This document shows, piece by piece, positions 1-7,334 of a stretch of DNA of 36,871 bases. Both the position numbers and the translations under genes were made by a program. The notes under the pieces are model-generated. The model did not search any database and was not told where the DNA came from. It was given only the letters and a program-made list of their open reading frames with translations. Source of the DNA: Candidatus Rokubacteria bacterium GWA2_73_35 (lineage in GTDB: Bacteria; Methylomirabilota; Methylomirabilia; Rokubacteriales; CSP1-6). Every line of letters starts with the position of its first letter. The stretch's first letter is position 1. The DNA lies in the NCBI GenBank assembly GCA_001790205.1, contig MGBU01000238.1:1-36871 (forward strand), written 5' to 3'.

Positions 1-706
1 CCTCGCCGCGCTCGCCCAGGTGAGCTTCGCGGTGCGGGCGGGCGAGGTCTTCTCGGTCATCGGACCGAACGGCGCCGGCAAGTCCACGCTCTTCAACGTG
101 ATCTCCGGCCTCTACCCGCCGACCGCCGGGCGCGTCGTCTTCCAGGGCCGGGACCTCGTCGGGCTCGAGCCCGAGGTCGTGAACCGCCTCGGCCTCGCCA
201 AGACCTTCCAGATCACGAACATCTTCCCGGAGATCTCGGTCTTCGAGAACGTGCGCGTGGCCGCCCAGTCGCGGGCGGCGGTGGCGGGCCGGCTGGCCTC
301 GCTCTGGCGCCTGCCCGACGTCGAGCCCGCCGTGCTGGACCTCCTCGGCACGTTCGGCCTGGCCGGGCGGCGGGAGGAGGCGGCCGAGAACCTCTCGCAC
401 GGCGAGCAGCGCTACCTCGAGATCTGCCTGGCGCTCGCCACCGGCCCCACCCTGCTCATGCTCGACGAGCCCACGGCCGGCATGACGCCGGGCGAGACCC
501 GCGACGCGACCGCTCTGATCCGGAAGATCGTCAAGGAACGCGGCCTCACCCTGCTCCTCATCGAGCACGACATGGGCGTGGTCATGGGCATCTCGGACCG
601 GGTCGCGGTGCTCCACTTCGGCGAGAAGATCGCCGAGGGCGCGCCGGACGAGATCCGCGGCGACCCCCGGGTGATCGAGGCCTACCTGGGCGGGGCCGAG
701 GACTGA
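1..706 (+). CDS. livG: LivG-type branched-chain amino-acid ABC transporter ATPase (5' truncated)
   Basis: ATP-binding subunit of a high-affinity branched-chain amino-acid (LIV/HAAT) importer, acting on the cytoplasmic face. Walker A is GPNGAGKST, the signature is LSHGEQR, Walker B is LLMLDEP and the switch His is in IEHDM, all in the usual order. The ORF track begins at a GTG (20), but the frame stays open to the window edge and reads LAALAQVSFAV, which is typical LivG sequence before the first beta strand, so the true start lies outside the window. LivF follows after 5 nt. Permease and binding-protein genes would be expected upstream. The substrate could be another amino acid, amide or urea, since this family is broad and often expanded in such genomes. 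Confidence 0.93.
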   Translation, partial: LAALAQVSFAVRAGEVFSVIGPNGAGKSTLFNVISGLYPPTAGRVVFQGRDLVGLEPEVVNRLGLAKTFQITNIFPEISVFENVRVAAQSRAAVAGRLASLWRLPDVEPAVLDLLGTFGLAGRREEAAENLSHGEQRYLEICLALATGPTLLMLDEPTAGMTPGETRDATALIRKIVKERGLTLLLIEHDMGVVMGISDRVAVLHFGEKIAEGAPDEIRGDPRVIEAYLGGAED

Positions 707-711
707 GCGCG

Positions 712-1419
712 ATGCTCAGGATCCGCGACCTCCACGCGGGCTACGGCGCGACGCCGATCCTCTTCGGCGTGGCGCTCGAGGTGCGGGCGGGCGAGGCCGT
801 CGCGCTCCTCGGCAAGAACGGCATGGGCAAGACCACGCTGATGAAGACCGCCATCGGCTTCCTCAAGCCGACCCGCGGGTCCATCGAGTTCGACGGGCAC
901 GAGCTGACCCGGCTCGCGCCCCACGCCATCGCGCGCCTCGGCGTGGGCTTGGTGCCCGAGAGCCGGCGCATCTTCCCCGGCCTTACCGTGCGCGAGAACC
1001 TCGAGCTCGGCCTCTCGGCCGCCGCCGACCGCTCGGCCGCGGTGCGCGAGCGGCGCCTCGCGGAGGTCTTCCAGCACTTCCCGCGACTTCAAGAAAGGCT
1101 GCGCCAGGCCGGCCGCACCCTCTCCGGCGGCGAGCAGCAGATGCTCGCGATCGCGCGCGTGATGATGGCCGGGGCGCGGATCATCCTGATGGACGAGCCC
1201 ACGCAGGGGCTCGCGCCCCAGTTCGTGCGCCACATCCGCGACATGGTGGGCGAGCTCAAGCGGCTCGGCGTGACCGTGCTGCTGGTCGAGCAGAACGCGC
1301 GCGTCGCGCTGGCCGTCTGCGACCGCGGTTACATCATGGAGAAGGGCGTGATCGTCTTCGAAGGGCCGGCGAAGGAGCTCCGGGAGAGCCCGGTCACCCG
1401 CGAGAAGCTCGGGGTATAG
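712..1419 (+). CDS. livF: LivF-type branched-chain amino-acid ABC transporter ATPase
   Basis: Second ATPase of the LIV importer, pairing with LivG to drive uptake. At 235 aa it has the usual LivF length. Walker A is GKNGMGKTT, the signature LSGGEQQ, Walker B IILMDEP, and the H-loop reads VEQN, the form typical of LivF rather than LivG. ATG at 712 is 5 nt after the livG stop, so the two genes are translationally linked. The next gene (tlpA-like) starts 21 nt downstream and may be a read-through member of the operon, although its function is unrelated. The ligand cannot be read from the ATPases. Confidence 0.95.
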   Translation: MLRIRDLHAGYGATPILFGVALEVRAGEAVALLGKNGMGKTTLMKTAIGFLKPTRGSIEFDGHELTRLAPHAIARLGVGLVPESRRIFPGLTVRENLELGLSAAADRSAAVRERRLAEVFQHFPRLQERLRQAGRTLSGGEQQMLAIARVMMAGARIILMDEPTQGLAPQFVRHIRDMVGELKRLGVTVLLVEQNARVALAVCDRGYIMEKGVIVFEGPAKELRESPVTREKLGV

Positions 1420-1440
1420 ACGGGAGACCCGCCGCGCGCC

Positions 1441-2082
1441 GTGAAGAGCTGGGCCACGCACGCGCTCGCCGTCCCGGGACGCCGGCAGCACCTGCTGCGC
1501 ATCGCGCTCGCCGTCGTGGTCCTCGGCGCGCTCCTGTGGGCGCTGCCCGTGCGGCGGCCGGGCGAGGAGGGGGGCCACCGCGTCCCCGCGTCGGTCCGGC
1601 TCGACGCCTTCGAGCGCGCCGGCATGATCGAGCTGACCGAGGGCCAGCGCGGCCCCGCGTTCCGGCTTCCGACGCTCGCCGGCGGCCAGGCCGGGCTCGA
1701 GGACTTCCGGGACAAGCTCGTCGTCGTCAACTTCTGGGCGACGTGGTGCACGCCCTGCACGGTCGAGATGCCGACGCTCGAGGCGCTCTGGCGGGCCTAC
1801 CGCGAGCGCGGCCTGGTCGTCCTCGGCGTGTCGGTGGACGTCGGTGCGCCGCGGGGCCTGATCGAACCCTACGTCCAGAACCTCGGGCTCACCTTCCCGA
1901 TCCTGCTCGACGCCGACATGGCGGTGGCGCGCGCCTGGCGCGTCACGGGGCTCCCCGCCACGTTCGTCGTCCGGCCGGGCGGCGAGGTCGTGGGCATGGC
2001 GGTTGGCATGCGCGAGTGGAACGCGGAGCCGATGCGCGCGCTGCTCGAGCCGATGCTGCCCGGCGCACGCGCGCGCCGCTAG
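1441..2082 (+). CDS. Membrane-anchored TlpA/ResA-like thioredoxin
   Basis: A 213-aa thiol-disulfide oxidoreductase. An uncleaved N-terminal anchor (about residues 20-37, rich in L/V/A) precedes a periplasmic AhpC/TSA-thioredoxin fold with the active-site motif WCTPC (Cys103, Cys106) inside FWATWCTPC. The later GLPATFVV segment contains the expected cis-Pro loop. Proteins of this type reduce apocytochrome c thiols or other periplasmic cysteines. That would suit a window with many CxxCH haem sites, but the link is inference. GTG at 1441 is the first start giving the anchor; no strong ribosome-binding site is visible. No ccm or ccs genes are present beside it. Confidence 0.85.
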   Translation: MKSWATHALAVPGRRQHLLRIALAVVVLGALLWALPVRRPGEEGGHRVPASVRLDAFERAGMIELTEGQRGPAFRLPTLAGGQAGLEDFRDKLVVVNFWATWCTPCTVEMPTLEALWRAYRERGLVVLGVSVDVGAPRGLIEPYVQNLGLTFPILLDADMAVARAWRVTGLPATFVVRPGGEVVGMAVGMREWNAEPMRALLEPMLPGARARR

Positions 2083-2150
2083 CCCGGAGCCCATCGCGAT
2101 GTCGAGGGGCGCGCCACGGCTGGGCCGGGGCGTCCCGAGCGCCTGGGGGG

Positions 2151-2177
2151 CATGGGGGGCGCCCGGAGCCCCCCATG
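2151..2177. repeat. G-run/C-run hairpin (possible REP-like element)
   Basis: CATGGGGGGC and GCCCCCCATG form a perfect 10-bp stem around the 7-nt loop GCCCGGA. No U-tract follows, so it is not a classical terminator. The GGA next to GCCCCCC is shared with the hairpin at 20490-20508. Confidence 0.6.
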
Positions 2178-2245
2178 AGATCAGACGCCCGGGCACCGAA
2201 CGCGATCGAGCCGCCGGGAGTCCGCCAGCGCCACGACGCTGGGTA

Positions 2246-2251
2246 TATCAT
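2246..2251 (+). promoter_or_regulatory. Candidate -10 box of a leaderless pncA promoter
   Basis: TATCAT lies 7 nt before the ATG at 2259; an overlapping reading is TATATC at 2244. No convincing -35 or Shine-Dalgarno is visible. The spacing puts transcription initiation at about the start codon. Confidence 0.5.
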
Positions 2252-2258
2252 CCGGCTG

Positions 2259-2888
2259 ATGCGACCCGGCGAGCGCGACGTGCTGCTGGTCGTCGACGTC
2301 CAGGCCGACTTCTGCGCCGGCGGGGCCCTGGCGGTCCCGCGCGGCGACGAGGTCGTCCCGCTGGTCAATCGCCTCGCGCGCGCGTTCGTCCACGTGGTCC
2401 TCACGCAGGACTGGCACACCCCGGGCCACGTGTCGTTCGCGTCGAGCCACCCGGGCCGCAAGCCCTTCGAGACGATCGAGCTGGCGTACGGCGCCCAGGT
2501 GCTCTGGCCCGACCACTGCGTGCAGGGCACGCCCGGCGCCGCGCTCCATCCCGCGCTCGCGATCCCGCGCGCCGAGCTGATCATCCGCAAGGGCTACCGC
2601 CGCGAGGTCGACTCCTACTCGGCGTTCTGCGAGGCCGACCGGCGCACCGCCACCGGGCTCGCCGGCTACCTGCGCGAGCGCGGCCTCGCGCGGGTGTTCC
2701 TCGCCGGCCTGGCGACGGACTTCTGCGTGGCGTGGTCGGCGCTCGACGCGCGCGCGCGCGGCTTCGAGGCGACCGTCGTCGAGGACGCCTGCCGCGGCAT
2801 CGACACCGGCGGCTCGCTCGCGCAGGCCTGGGCCGAGATGGCCGCCGCGGGCGTCGGCCGCATCGCCGCCGCCGCGCTCGTCGCCTAG
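2259..2888 (+). CDS. pncA: Nicotinamidase (pyrazinamidase family)
   Basis: Hydrolyses nicotinamide to nicotinate and ammonia in the cytoplasm, for NAD salvage. The isochorismatase fold shows all expected residues: catalytic Asp in VVDVQADF, metal-binding Asp/His in DWHTPGH, catalytic Lys in IIRKGY and nucleophilic Cys in ATDFCV. From ATG 2259 the product is 209 aa, the normal family length. The ORF track extends much further upstream (1536) in a shadow frame, and an ATG at 2175 would add 28 residues from a hairpin region. ATG 2259 is preferred because a -10 box sits 7 nt before it and the conserved domain begins at once. Confidence 0.93.
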   Translation: MRPGERDVLLVVDVQADFCAGGALAVPRGDEVVPLVNRLARAFVHVVLTQDWHTPGHVSFASSHPGRKPFETIELAYGAQVLWPDHCVQGTPGAALHPALAIPRAELIIRKGYRREVDSYSAFCEADRRTATGLAGYLRERGLARVFLAGLATDFCVAWSALDARARGFEATVVEDACRGIDTGGSLAQAWAEMAAAGVGRIAAAALVA

Positions 2889-2915
2889 GGCGCGCCGCTC
2901 GGCACCGGTCTGCAC

Positions 2916-2929
2916 ATGACGCCCGTCAT
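2916..2929. promoter_or_regulatory. FNR/DNR-like palindrome upstream of the stress-protein gene
   Basis: ATGAC-GCCC-GTCAT is a perfect 5-bp inverted repeat with a 4-nt spacer, the geometry of Crp/Fnr-family sites (FNR TTGAT-N4-ATCAA, DNR/NNR TTGAC-N4-GTCAA). Its centre is about 43 nt upstream of the predicted transcription start, close to the class II activator position. The outer base (A/T rather than T/A) differs from the textbook site. Confidence 0.5.
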
Positions 2930-2930
2930 A

Positions 2931-2959
2931 TTGCGGCGCCCCCCGCGCGCGCTTAGGAT
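2931..2959 (+). promoter_or_regulatory. Sigma70-type promoter of usp
   Basis: TTGCGG (2931-2936), a 17-nt spacer and TAGGAT (2954-2959), followed 7 nt later by the ATG at 2967. This is the best -35/-10 pair in the window. The predicted transcription start coincides with the start codon. Confidence 0.6.
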
Positions 2960-2966
2960 GGCCCCG

Positions 2967-4187
2967 ATGGCCGACGACGCCATGCTCCGGTCCATCCTGG
3001 TGGCCGTGGATGGCTCTGCCTACAGCGGCTGGGCGGCTGATGCGGCGCTCGCGCTCGCGGCCGACTTCGGCGCCAGGATCACCGGCATCCACGTCTACGC
3101 GGCACGGCTGCACGAGCGGCGGTTCCGGGACATGGAGCCGGGGCTGCCGGAGGAGTACCGCGAGCCCGCGGTGCTGGCCCGCCAGCGCGAGGTGCACGGC
3201 ACGCTGATCGAGAAGGGGCTCCGCCTGATCTCGGACTCCTACCTCGGCGCCCTCGAGCGGCGGTGCCTCGACGCGGGCATCGCCTTCACCGGCAAGACGC
3301 CTGAGGGCAAGAACTACGCGGAGCTGGTCCGGGACATCGCCCAGGACGCGTACGACCTGCTCGTCGTCGGCGCCCGCGGCACGGGGGAGGTCTGGCGGCG
3401 GGGCGAGCGGCGCGACCACGTGCTCGGCAGCGTCTGCGAGCGGCTCGCGCGCCGCGTGCGGCGCGACCTGCTCGTCGTGAAGGACGCGCGCTCGCTCGCC
3501 GGCACGTTCGTGGTGGGCGTCGACGGCAGCGCCCGGGGCTTCGGCGCCCTGCGGCTCGCCCTCGCCCTCGCCGCGAGAACGGGGGCCCGCGTCCAGGCCG
3601 TGGCCGCCTACGATCCGTTCCTCCACAAGACGGTCTTCACGCAGCTCGAGCACGTCCTCACCGAAGACGCCCGCCGCGTCTTCGACAGCGAGGCGCAGCG
3701 ACGACTCCACGACGAGCTGGTTGACGGCGGCATCGCTCGACTCTACGAGGGCCACCTCGAGGAGGCGCGCCGTCTCGCCGCCGGGATGGGAGCGGAGATC
3801 GAGACCCGCCTGCTCGCCGGGCGCGCCTGGGAGGCGATGCTCCGGCACGTGGCCGAGAGCCGCCCCGCGCTCCTGGCCCTCGGGCGCACCGGGCTCCACG
3901 CCGACGAGGGCCTCGACATCGGCGGGAACGCCGAGACCCTGCTCCGGCTCGCGCCCTGTCATGTCCTGCTCGCCGCAGGCACGCTCGAGGCGCTCGGCCC
4001 ACCTGCCGCCAGCGAGGTTCCCGACGCCCTGCCGTGGACCGAGGAGGCCCTCGCCCGGCTGGAGCGCGTCCCGGAGTTCGTGCGAGGGATGGTCCGTCGC
4101 GCCGTCGAGGCGCACGCGCGCCGGCGGGGCCTCGCGGCGGTCGACGCGCGGGTCGTGGAGGAGGCCCGGGCCACGTTCCGCGGCTGA
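2967..4187 (+). CDS. Tandem universal stress protein with C-terminal PCP_red-like domain
   Basis: A 406-aa cytoplasmic protein. The first UspA domain (about residues 5-180) starts RSILVAVDGS and carries the nucleotide-binding GARGTG then LGS pattern. The second (about 185-345) starts FVVGVDGSARGFGALR and has GRTGLHADEG. The last about 50 residues (PWTEEALARLERVPEFVRG and onwards) match the PCP_red domain of light-independent protochlorophyllide reductase subunits, a small helical module also seen as a tail on redox proteins. Start choice: the ORF track uses ATG 2916, which lies inside the palindromic operator. ATG 2967 fits the promoter spacing, and ATG 2982 is also possible. The kinase gene follows after 15 nt, so this looks like a stress/redox signalling operon. 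Confidence 0.85.
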   Translation: MADDAMLRSILVAVDGSAYSGWAADAALALAADFGARITGIHVYAARLHERRFRDMEPGLPEEYREPAVLARQREVHGTLIEKGLRLISDSYLGALERRCLDAGIAFTGKTPEGKNYAELVRDIAQDAYDLLVVGARGTGEVWRRGERRDHVLGSVCERLARRVRRDLLVVKDARSLAGTFVVGVDGSARGFGALRLALALAARTGARVQAVAAYDPFLHKTVFTQLEHVLTEDARRVFDSEAQRRLHDELVDGGIARLYEGHLEEARRLAAGMGAEIETRLLAGRAWEAMLRHVAESRPALLALGRTGLHADEGLDIGGNAETLLRLAPCHVLLAAGTLEALGPPAASEVPDALPWTEEALARLERVPEFVRGMVRRAVEAHARRRGLAAVDARVVEEARATFRG

Positions 4188-4202
4188 GCGGAGGCGGCGT
4201 GC

Positions 4203-6524
4203 ATGCTGAACGTCGACAAGCTCTTCCCGCGGCTCTCGATCCGGGCCAAGCTGGTGGTCGCGTTCTGCTTTTTCGGCGTCGTCCCGGTGGCGGTCGTGGG
4301 GGGCTACGGCGCGCTCCATTCCTACATCCTGCTGAACGACGCGACCCGCGACCGCCTGAAGGCCGGCGTCGTCATGAAGGCCGAGGAGATCCAGCGGCTC
4401 CTGCGGGGCGTGCGTGAGGACGTGGTCTACCTGGCCGGGCTGCCGACGGTCGAGGCCCTCGCGAACCTGCCCCCGGGCGCCGGCGCCGAGCGTCACCACC
4501 TGGTCGCCCGGCTCCGCGACGAGTTCCTCTCGTTCTCCCGTGCCAGGAGCGTGTACCACCAGGTCCGGTTCATCGACGAGACCGGGCGAGAGATCGTCCG
4601 CGTCGACTTCGACGGCGAGCGGCCGCACCTCGTCGCCCCCGGGGCGCTGCAGACCAAGCGCGACCGCTACTACTTCACGGAGGCGATGGTGACGCCGCCC
4701 GGGAGTGTCTACGTCTCACCGATGGACCTGAACGTCGAGTACGGCGCCGTCGAGGTGCCGCCCCGGCCGATGGTCCGGTACGCCGTGGCCCTCCGGACCG
4801 CCCGGGGGGCGCCGCGCGGCATCGTCATCCTCAACCTGCACGCGTCGAGGATCCTGGGGCAGGTCCTTGCCCTCGGCCGGGAGCTCGGGAGCGTCTCGCT
4901 GGCCAGCTCGACCGGCCACTATCTCTCCCGCTCGGAGTGGGTCCGCGGGCCGACGGATGCGCCGTTCGCGCGCCGCCCCGAGGGGGTGGCGCAGGACTTC
5001 GCGCCCGCCCTCGCGGCAACCATCCTCGCGGGCACACCCGCGACGATCGCCGAGCCCGGCTTCGGCGGGCGCGTCGTCGCGTTCGCGCCGATCTTCCCGC
5101 GGCCGGACGCCGGCGCCGAGTTCTGGGTGCTCGCGCACGCCTACCGCAAGCGCGAGGTGCTCGCGTCGATCTGGTCGCTGCAGCTCGTGGTCGTGACCCT
5201 CGGCGCGGGCGTTCTGGGCGTGGCCGTCGTGCTCGGCGTCGTCGCCGCCCGTCACTTCACCCGGCCGATCACGGCGCTCAGCACCGCGGCGGAGGCCGTC
5301 GCGAGCGGCAACTACGCGCAGCGGGTCCGGGTCGAGACCAACGACGAGCTGGAGGACCTGGCGCGGCACTTCACCCGAATGGCGACACGGCTCGAGCACC
5401 GCGAGCGCGAGCTCCGGGAGGCGTCCGAGCGCGCGGAGCGGAAGGCGATGGAGTCGCAGGCGCTCTACGGGATCGGCACGGAGGTGCTCGGGCTCCTCGC
5501 GCTGCCGCGGATCCTCGATCGCGTCGCGGACAAGGCCCGCGAGCTGCTCCGCGCCGACGTCGCGATGCTGTGCCTCGCCACGCCGGAGCGGCCGCTCCGC
5601 CTCGGCGCCATGAGCGGCGCCACCGAGGCGCTGGGCCTGGCGCCCGGCGATCGCATCCCGGTCTGCGCGTGCGCGCAGGCCGGCTGCGTCGAGGTGCTCT
5701 GCCCGGCGGTCGTCGGCACGCCGTTCACGACGCACGTCGCCGTGCCGATGAAGAGCCGTGACCGCGTGGTCGGCGACCTCTGCGTGGCCTTCCTCGAGCC
5801 GCGCGCGCTCGGGCCCGACGAGCGGGAGTTCCTGACGGGCCTCGCGAATCTCGCGACGATCGCGATCGAGAAGGCCCGGCTCCACGACGAGGTCACCGAG
5901 CTGACCCGCCTCGAGGAGCGCGAGCGGATCGCCGCCGACCTCCACGACGGCATCATCCAGTCCATCTACGCGGCGGGGCTCGGGCTCGAGGAGTGCGTGC
6001 GTCTGGCCGACGAGGCGCCCGTCGCGATGCAGCGCCGGCTCGAGGAGCTGATCGACGCGCTGAACGTCGTGATCCGCGACGTCCGGAACTACGTCGTCGG
6101 ACTCGCGCCCGAGCGGCTTCAGGACAGAGACCTCTGCCAGGCGCTCGCCGATCTCGCTCGCGGTCTCTCGCTCAACGGGCTCCTCGAGCTCGAGCTGGAG
6201 CTCGAGCCCGGCGTCGAGGGGCGGCTCACGCCGGCGCAGACCGCCGAGCTCTACCACATCTGCCGCGAGGCGCTCACCAACATCGTCAAGCACGCGCGCG
6301 CCTCGCGCGTCGTCCTGAGCGTCGCGCGCGACGGCGACGCGCTCCGCGTCACCGTCGAGGACGACGGCGTCGGCTTCGAGGTCCCCGCGCGCCGGCAGGC
6401 CGGGCGGGGCCTGCGGAACATGACGGATCGGGCCCGCCGCCTCGGGGGCGACCTGGCGGTGGAAAGCCTGCCGGGCCGGGGCACGCGCATCACCGTGGCG
6501 ATCCCAGCGGAGGTCGCGGCGTGA
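4203..6524 (+). CDS. NarX-type membrane sensor histidine kinase (HAMP-GAF-HisKA_3)
   Basis: A 773-aa sensor. Transmembrane helix 1 is at about residues 16-38, a large periplasmic Cache-like domain at 39-325, TM2 at about 325-347, then HAMP, a GAF domain (about 420-560), a HisKA_3 dimerisation domain with phospho-acceptor His581 in ADLHDGIIQ, and a HATPase domain with N-box EALTNIVKHA and glycine boxes DDGVGF and GRGLRNM. This is the NarX/NarQ/LiaS architecture. The GAF domain contains four closely spaced cysteines, VCACAQAGCVEVLC (Cys488, 490, 495, 500), which could hold a metal or Fe-S cluster. GGAGG lies upstream of the ATG. Its stop overlaps the GTG of the regulator gene. The ligand is unknown; nitrate, oxygen or redox state are possible. 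Confidence 0.9.
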   Translation: MLNVDKLFPRLSIRAKLVVAFCFFGVVPVAVVGGYGALHSYILLNDATRDRLKAGVVMKAEEIQRLLRGVREDVVYLAGLPTVEALANLPPGAGAERHHLVARLRDEFLSFSRARSVYHQVRFIDETGREIVRVDFDGERPHLVAPGALQTKRDRYYFTEAMVTPPGSVYVSPMDLNVEYGAVEVPPRPMVRYAVALRTARGAPRGIVILNLHASRILGQVLALGRELGSVSLASSTGHYLSRSEWVRGPTDAPFARRPEGVAQDFAPALAATILAGTPATIAEPGFGGRVVAFAPIFPRPDAGAEFWVLAHAYRKREVLASIWSLQLVVVTLGAGVLGVAVVLGVVAARHFTRPITALSTAAEAVASGNYAQRVRVETNDELEDLARHFTRMATRLEHRERELREASERAERKAMESQALYGIGTEVLGLLALPRILDRVADKARELLRADVAMLCLATPERPLRLGAMSGATEALGLAPGDRIPVCACAQAGCVEVLCPAVVGTPFTTHVAVPMKSRDRVVGDLCVAFLEPRALGPDEREFLTGLANLATIAIEKARLHDEVTELTRLEERERIAADLHDGIIQSIYAAGLGLEECVRLADEAPVAMQRRLEELIDALNVVIRDVRNYVVGLAPERLQDRDLCQALADLARGLSLNGLLELELELEPGVEGRLTPAQTAELYHICREALTNIVKHARASRVVLSVARDGDALRVTVEDDGVGFEVPARRQAGRGLRNMTDRARRLGGDLAVESLPGRGTRITVAIPAEVAA

Positions 6525-7171
6525 GGGCCCGGCGCGTCGGCGTGCTCATCGTCGACGACCACGAGGTCGTGCGCCTCGGCCTGCGCTCCCTCCTGGGCCG
6601 GGAAAAGGCGATCGAGATCGTGGGCGAGGCGGCGACGGCGGAGGAGGCGGTCGCGCAGGCCGAGCGCCTCCGGCCGACGGTCGTCGTCATGGACGTGCGG
6701 CTCCCCGACCGGAGCGGGATCGAGGCGTGCCGCGAGATCCGGGCGGCGGCGCCGGACACGCGGGTGATCATGCTCACGTCGTACGCCGACGACGAGGCCG
6801 TCTTCGCCTCGATCCTCGCCGGCGCCTCGGGCTACCTGCTCAAGCAGGCAGGGGGACTCGACCTCGTGCGCGCCATCGAGCGGGTCGCCGACGGCCAGTC
6901 GCTGCTCGACCCCGGGGTGACGGAGAAGGTTCTCGAGAAGGTCAAGCGGCTGGCGAGCGGCCAGCCCGACGAGGTCACGAGTCTCTCGCCCCAGGAGCAG
7001 AGGGTCCTCGCCCTCGTCGCCGAGGGCAAGACCAACAAGGAGATCGCGACCGCCCTGGGGCTCAGTGACAAGACCGTCAAGAACTACCTCTCCAACGTCT
7101 TCGACAAGCTCCACCTCTCGCGCCGGGCGGAGGCCGCCGCCTTCTTCGCCCGCCGCCGCCCCGCCGGCTAG
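6521..7171 (+). CDS. NarL/FixJ-family response regulator
   Basis: A 216-aa regulator, cognate to the preceding kinase. The receiver domain has acidic residues in IVDDHE, phospho-acceptor Asp58 in VVVMDVRLPD, a conserved Thr/Ser in MLTSYADD and Lys in GYLLKQ. The C-terminal LuxR-type helix-turn-helix reads LSPQEQRVLALVAEGKTNKE and then DKTVKNYLSNVFDKL. GTG at 6521 overlaps the kinase stop as GTGA; the longer ORF from 5993 is a shadow inside the kinase. Translational coupling and domain types make this a NarXL-like pair. Plausible targets are the respiratory operons immediately downstream and the divergent Nxr-like operon, but no heptamer sites were verified. Confidence 0.93.
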   Translation: MRARRVGVLIVDDHEVVRLGLRSLLGREKAIEIVGEAATAEEAVAQAERLRPTVVVMDVRLPDRSGIEACREIRAAAPDTRVIMLTSYADDEAVFASILAGASGYLLKQAGGLDLVRAIERVADGQSLLDPGVTEKVLEKVKRLASGQPDEVTSLSPQEQRVLALVAEGKTNKEIATALGLSDKTVKNYLSNVFDKLHLSRRAEAAAFFARRRPAG

Positions 7172-7184
7172 CGCCAGAGCCGAT

Positions 7185-7207
7185 CGGCCCTGGCCAGGTC
7201 AGGGCCG
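7185..7207. terminator. Hairpin after the response-regulator gene
   Basis: CGGCCCTG and CAGGGCCG form a perfect 8-bp stem around a 7-nt loop, 13 nt after the stop. It is followed by GAAAG rather than a T-run, so it could be a Rho-independent-like terminator without U-tract or another RNA structure. Confidence 0.4.
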
Positions 7208-7250
7208 AAAGACTCACGACCTTCCCCGTTCGGCACTTCGCTCCCCCGCG

Positions 7251-7269
7251 CCAGGCGCGGTACGCCTGG
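7251..7269. other. Second intergenic hairpin before the cupredoxin operon
   Basis: CCAGGCG and CGCCTGG form a perfect 7-bp stem with loop CGGTA, 66 nt before the next start codon. With the hairpin at 7185 it fills most of the 163-nt gap 7172-7334. No clear -10 box was seen in that gap. Confidence 0.4.
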
Positions 7270-7334
7270 TGTGGCGCAATCCGCCGCGGCGCGGGCCCCG
7301 GCCCCCCGCGAGCGATACGAAGGAGGTCGCGCAC

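Larger units (their letters stand above)
2083..2258. other. Intergenic gap with hairpin element and pncA promoter
   Basis: This 176-nt stretch between the tlpA-like and nicotinamidase genes holds a 10-bp G-run hairpin (2151-2177) and a -10-like box just before the next start. The frame of the nicotinamidase is open upstream, but that sequence is arginine/proline-rich and does not resemble the enzyme. Confidence 0.6.

Noticed and set aside
1414-1419. TATAGA-like box at the end of livF as a promoter for the tlpA-like gene
   Set aside because: It overlaps the livF stop codon, has no -35 partner and is about 21 nt from the start, unlike the leaderless pattern; evidence is too weak.
2181-4628. 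An 815-aa minus-strand ORF
   Set aside because: Antisense to pncA, usp and the kinase start, spanning several genes without any recognisable motif.
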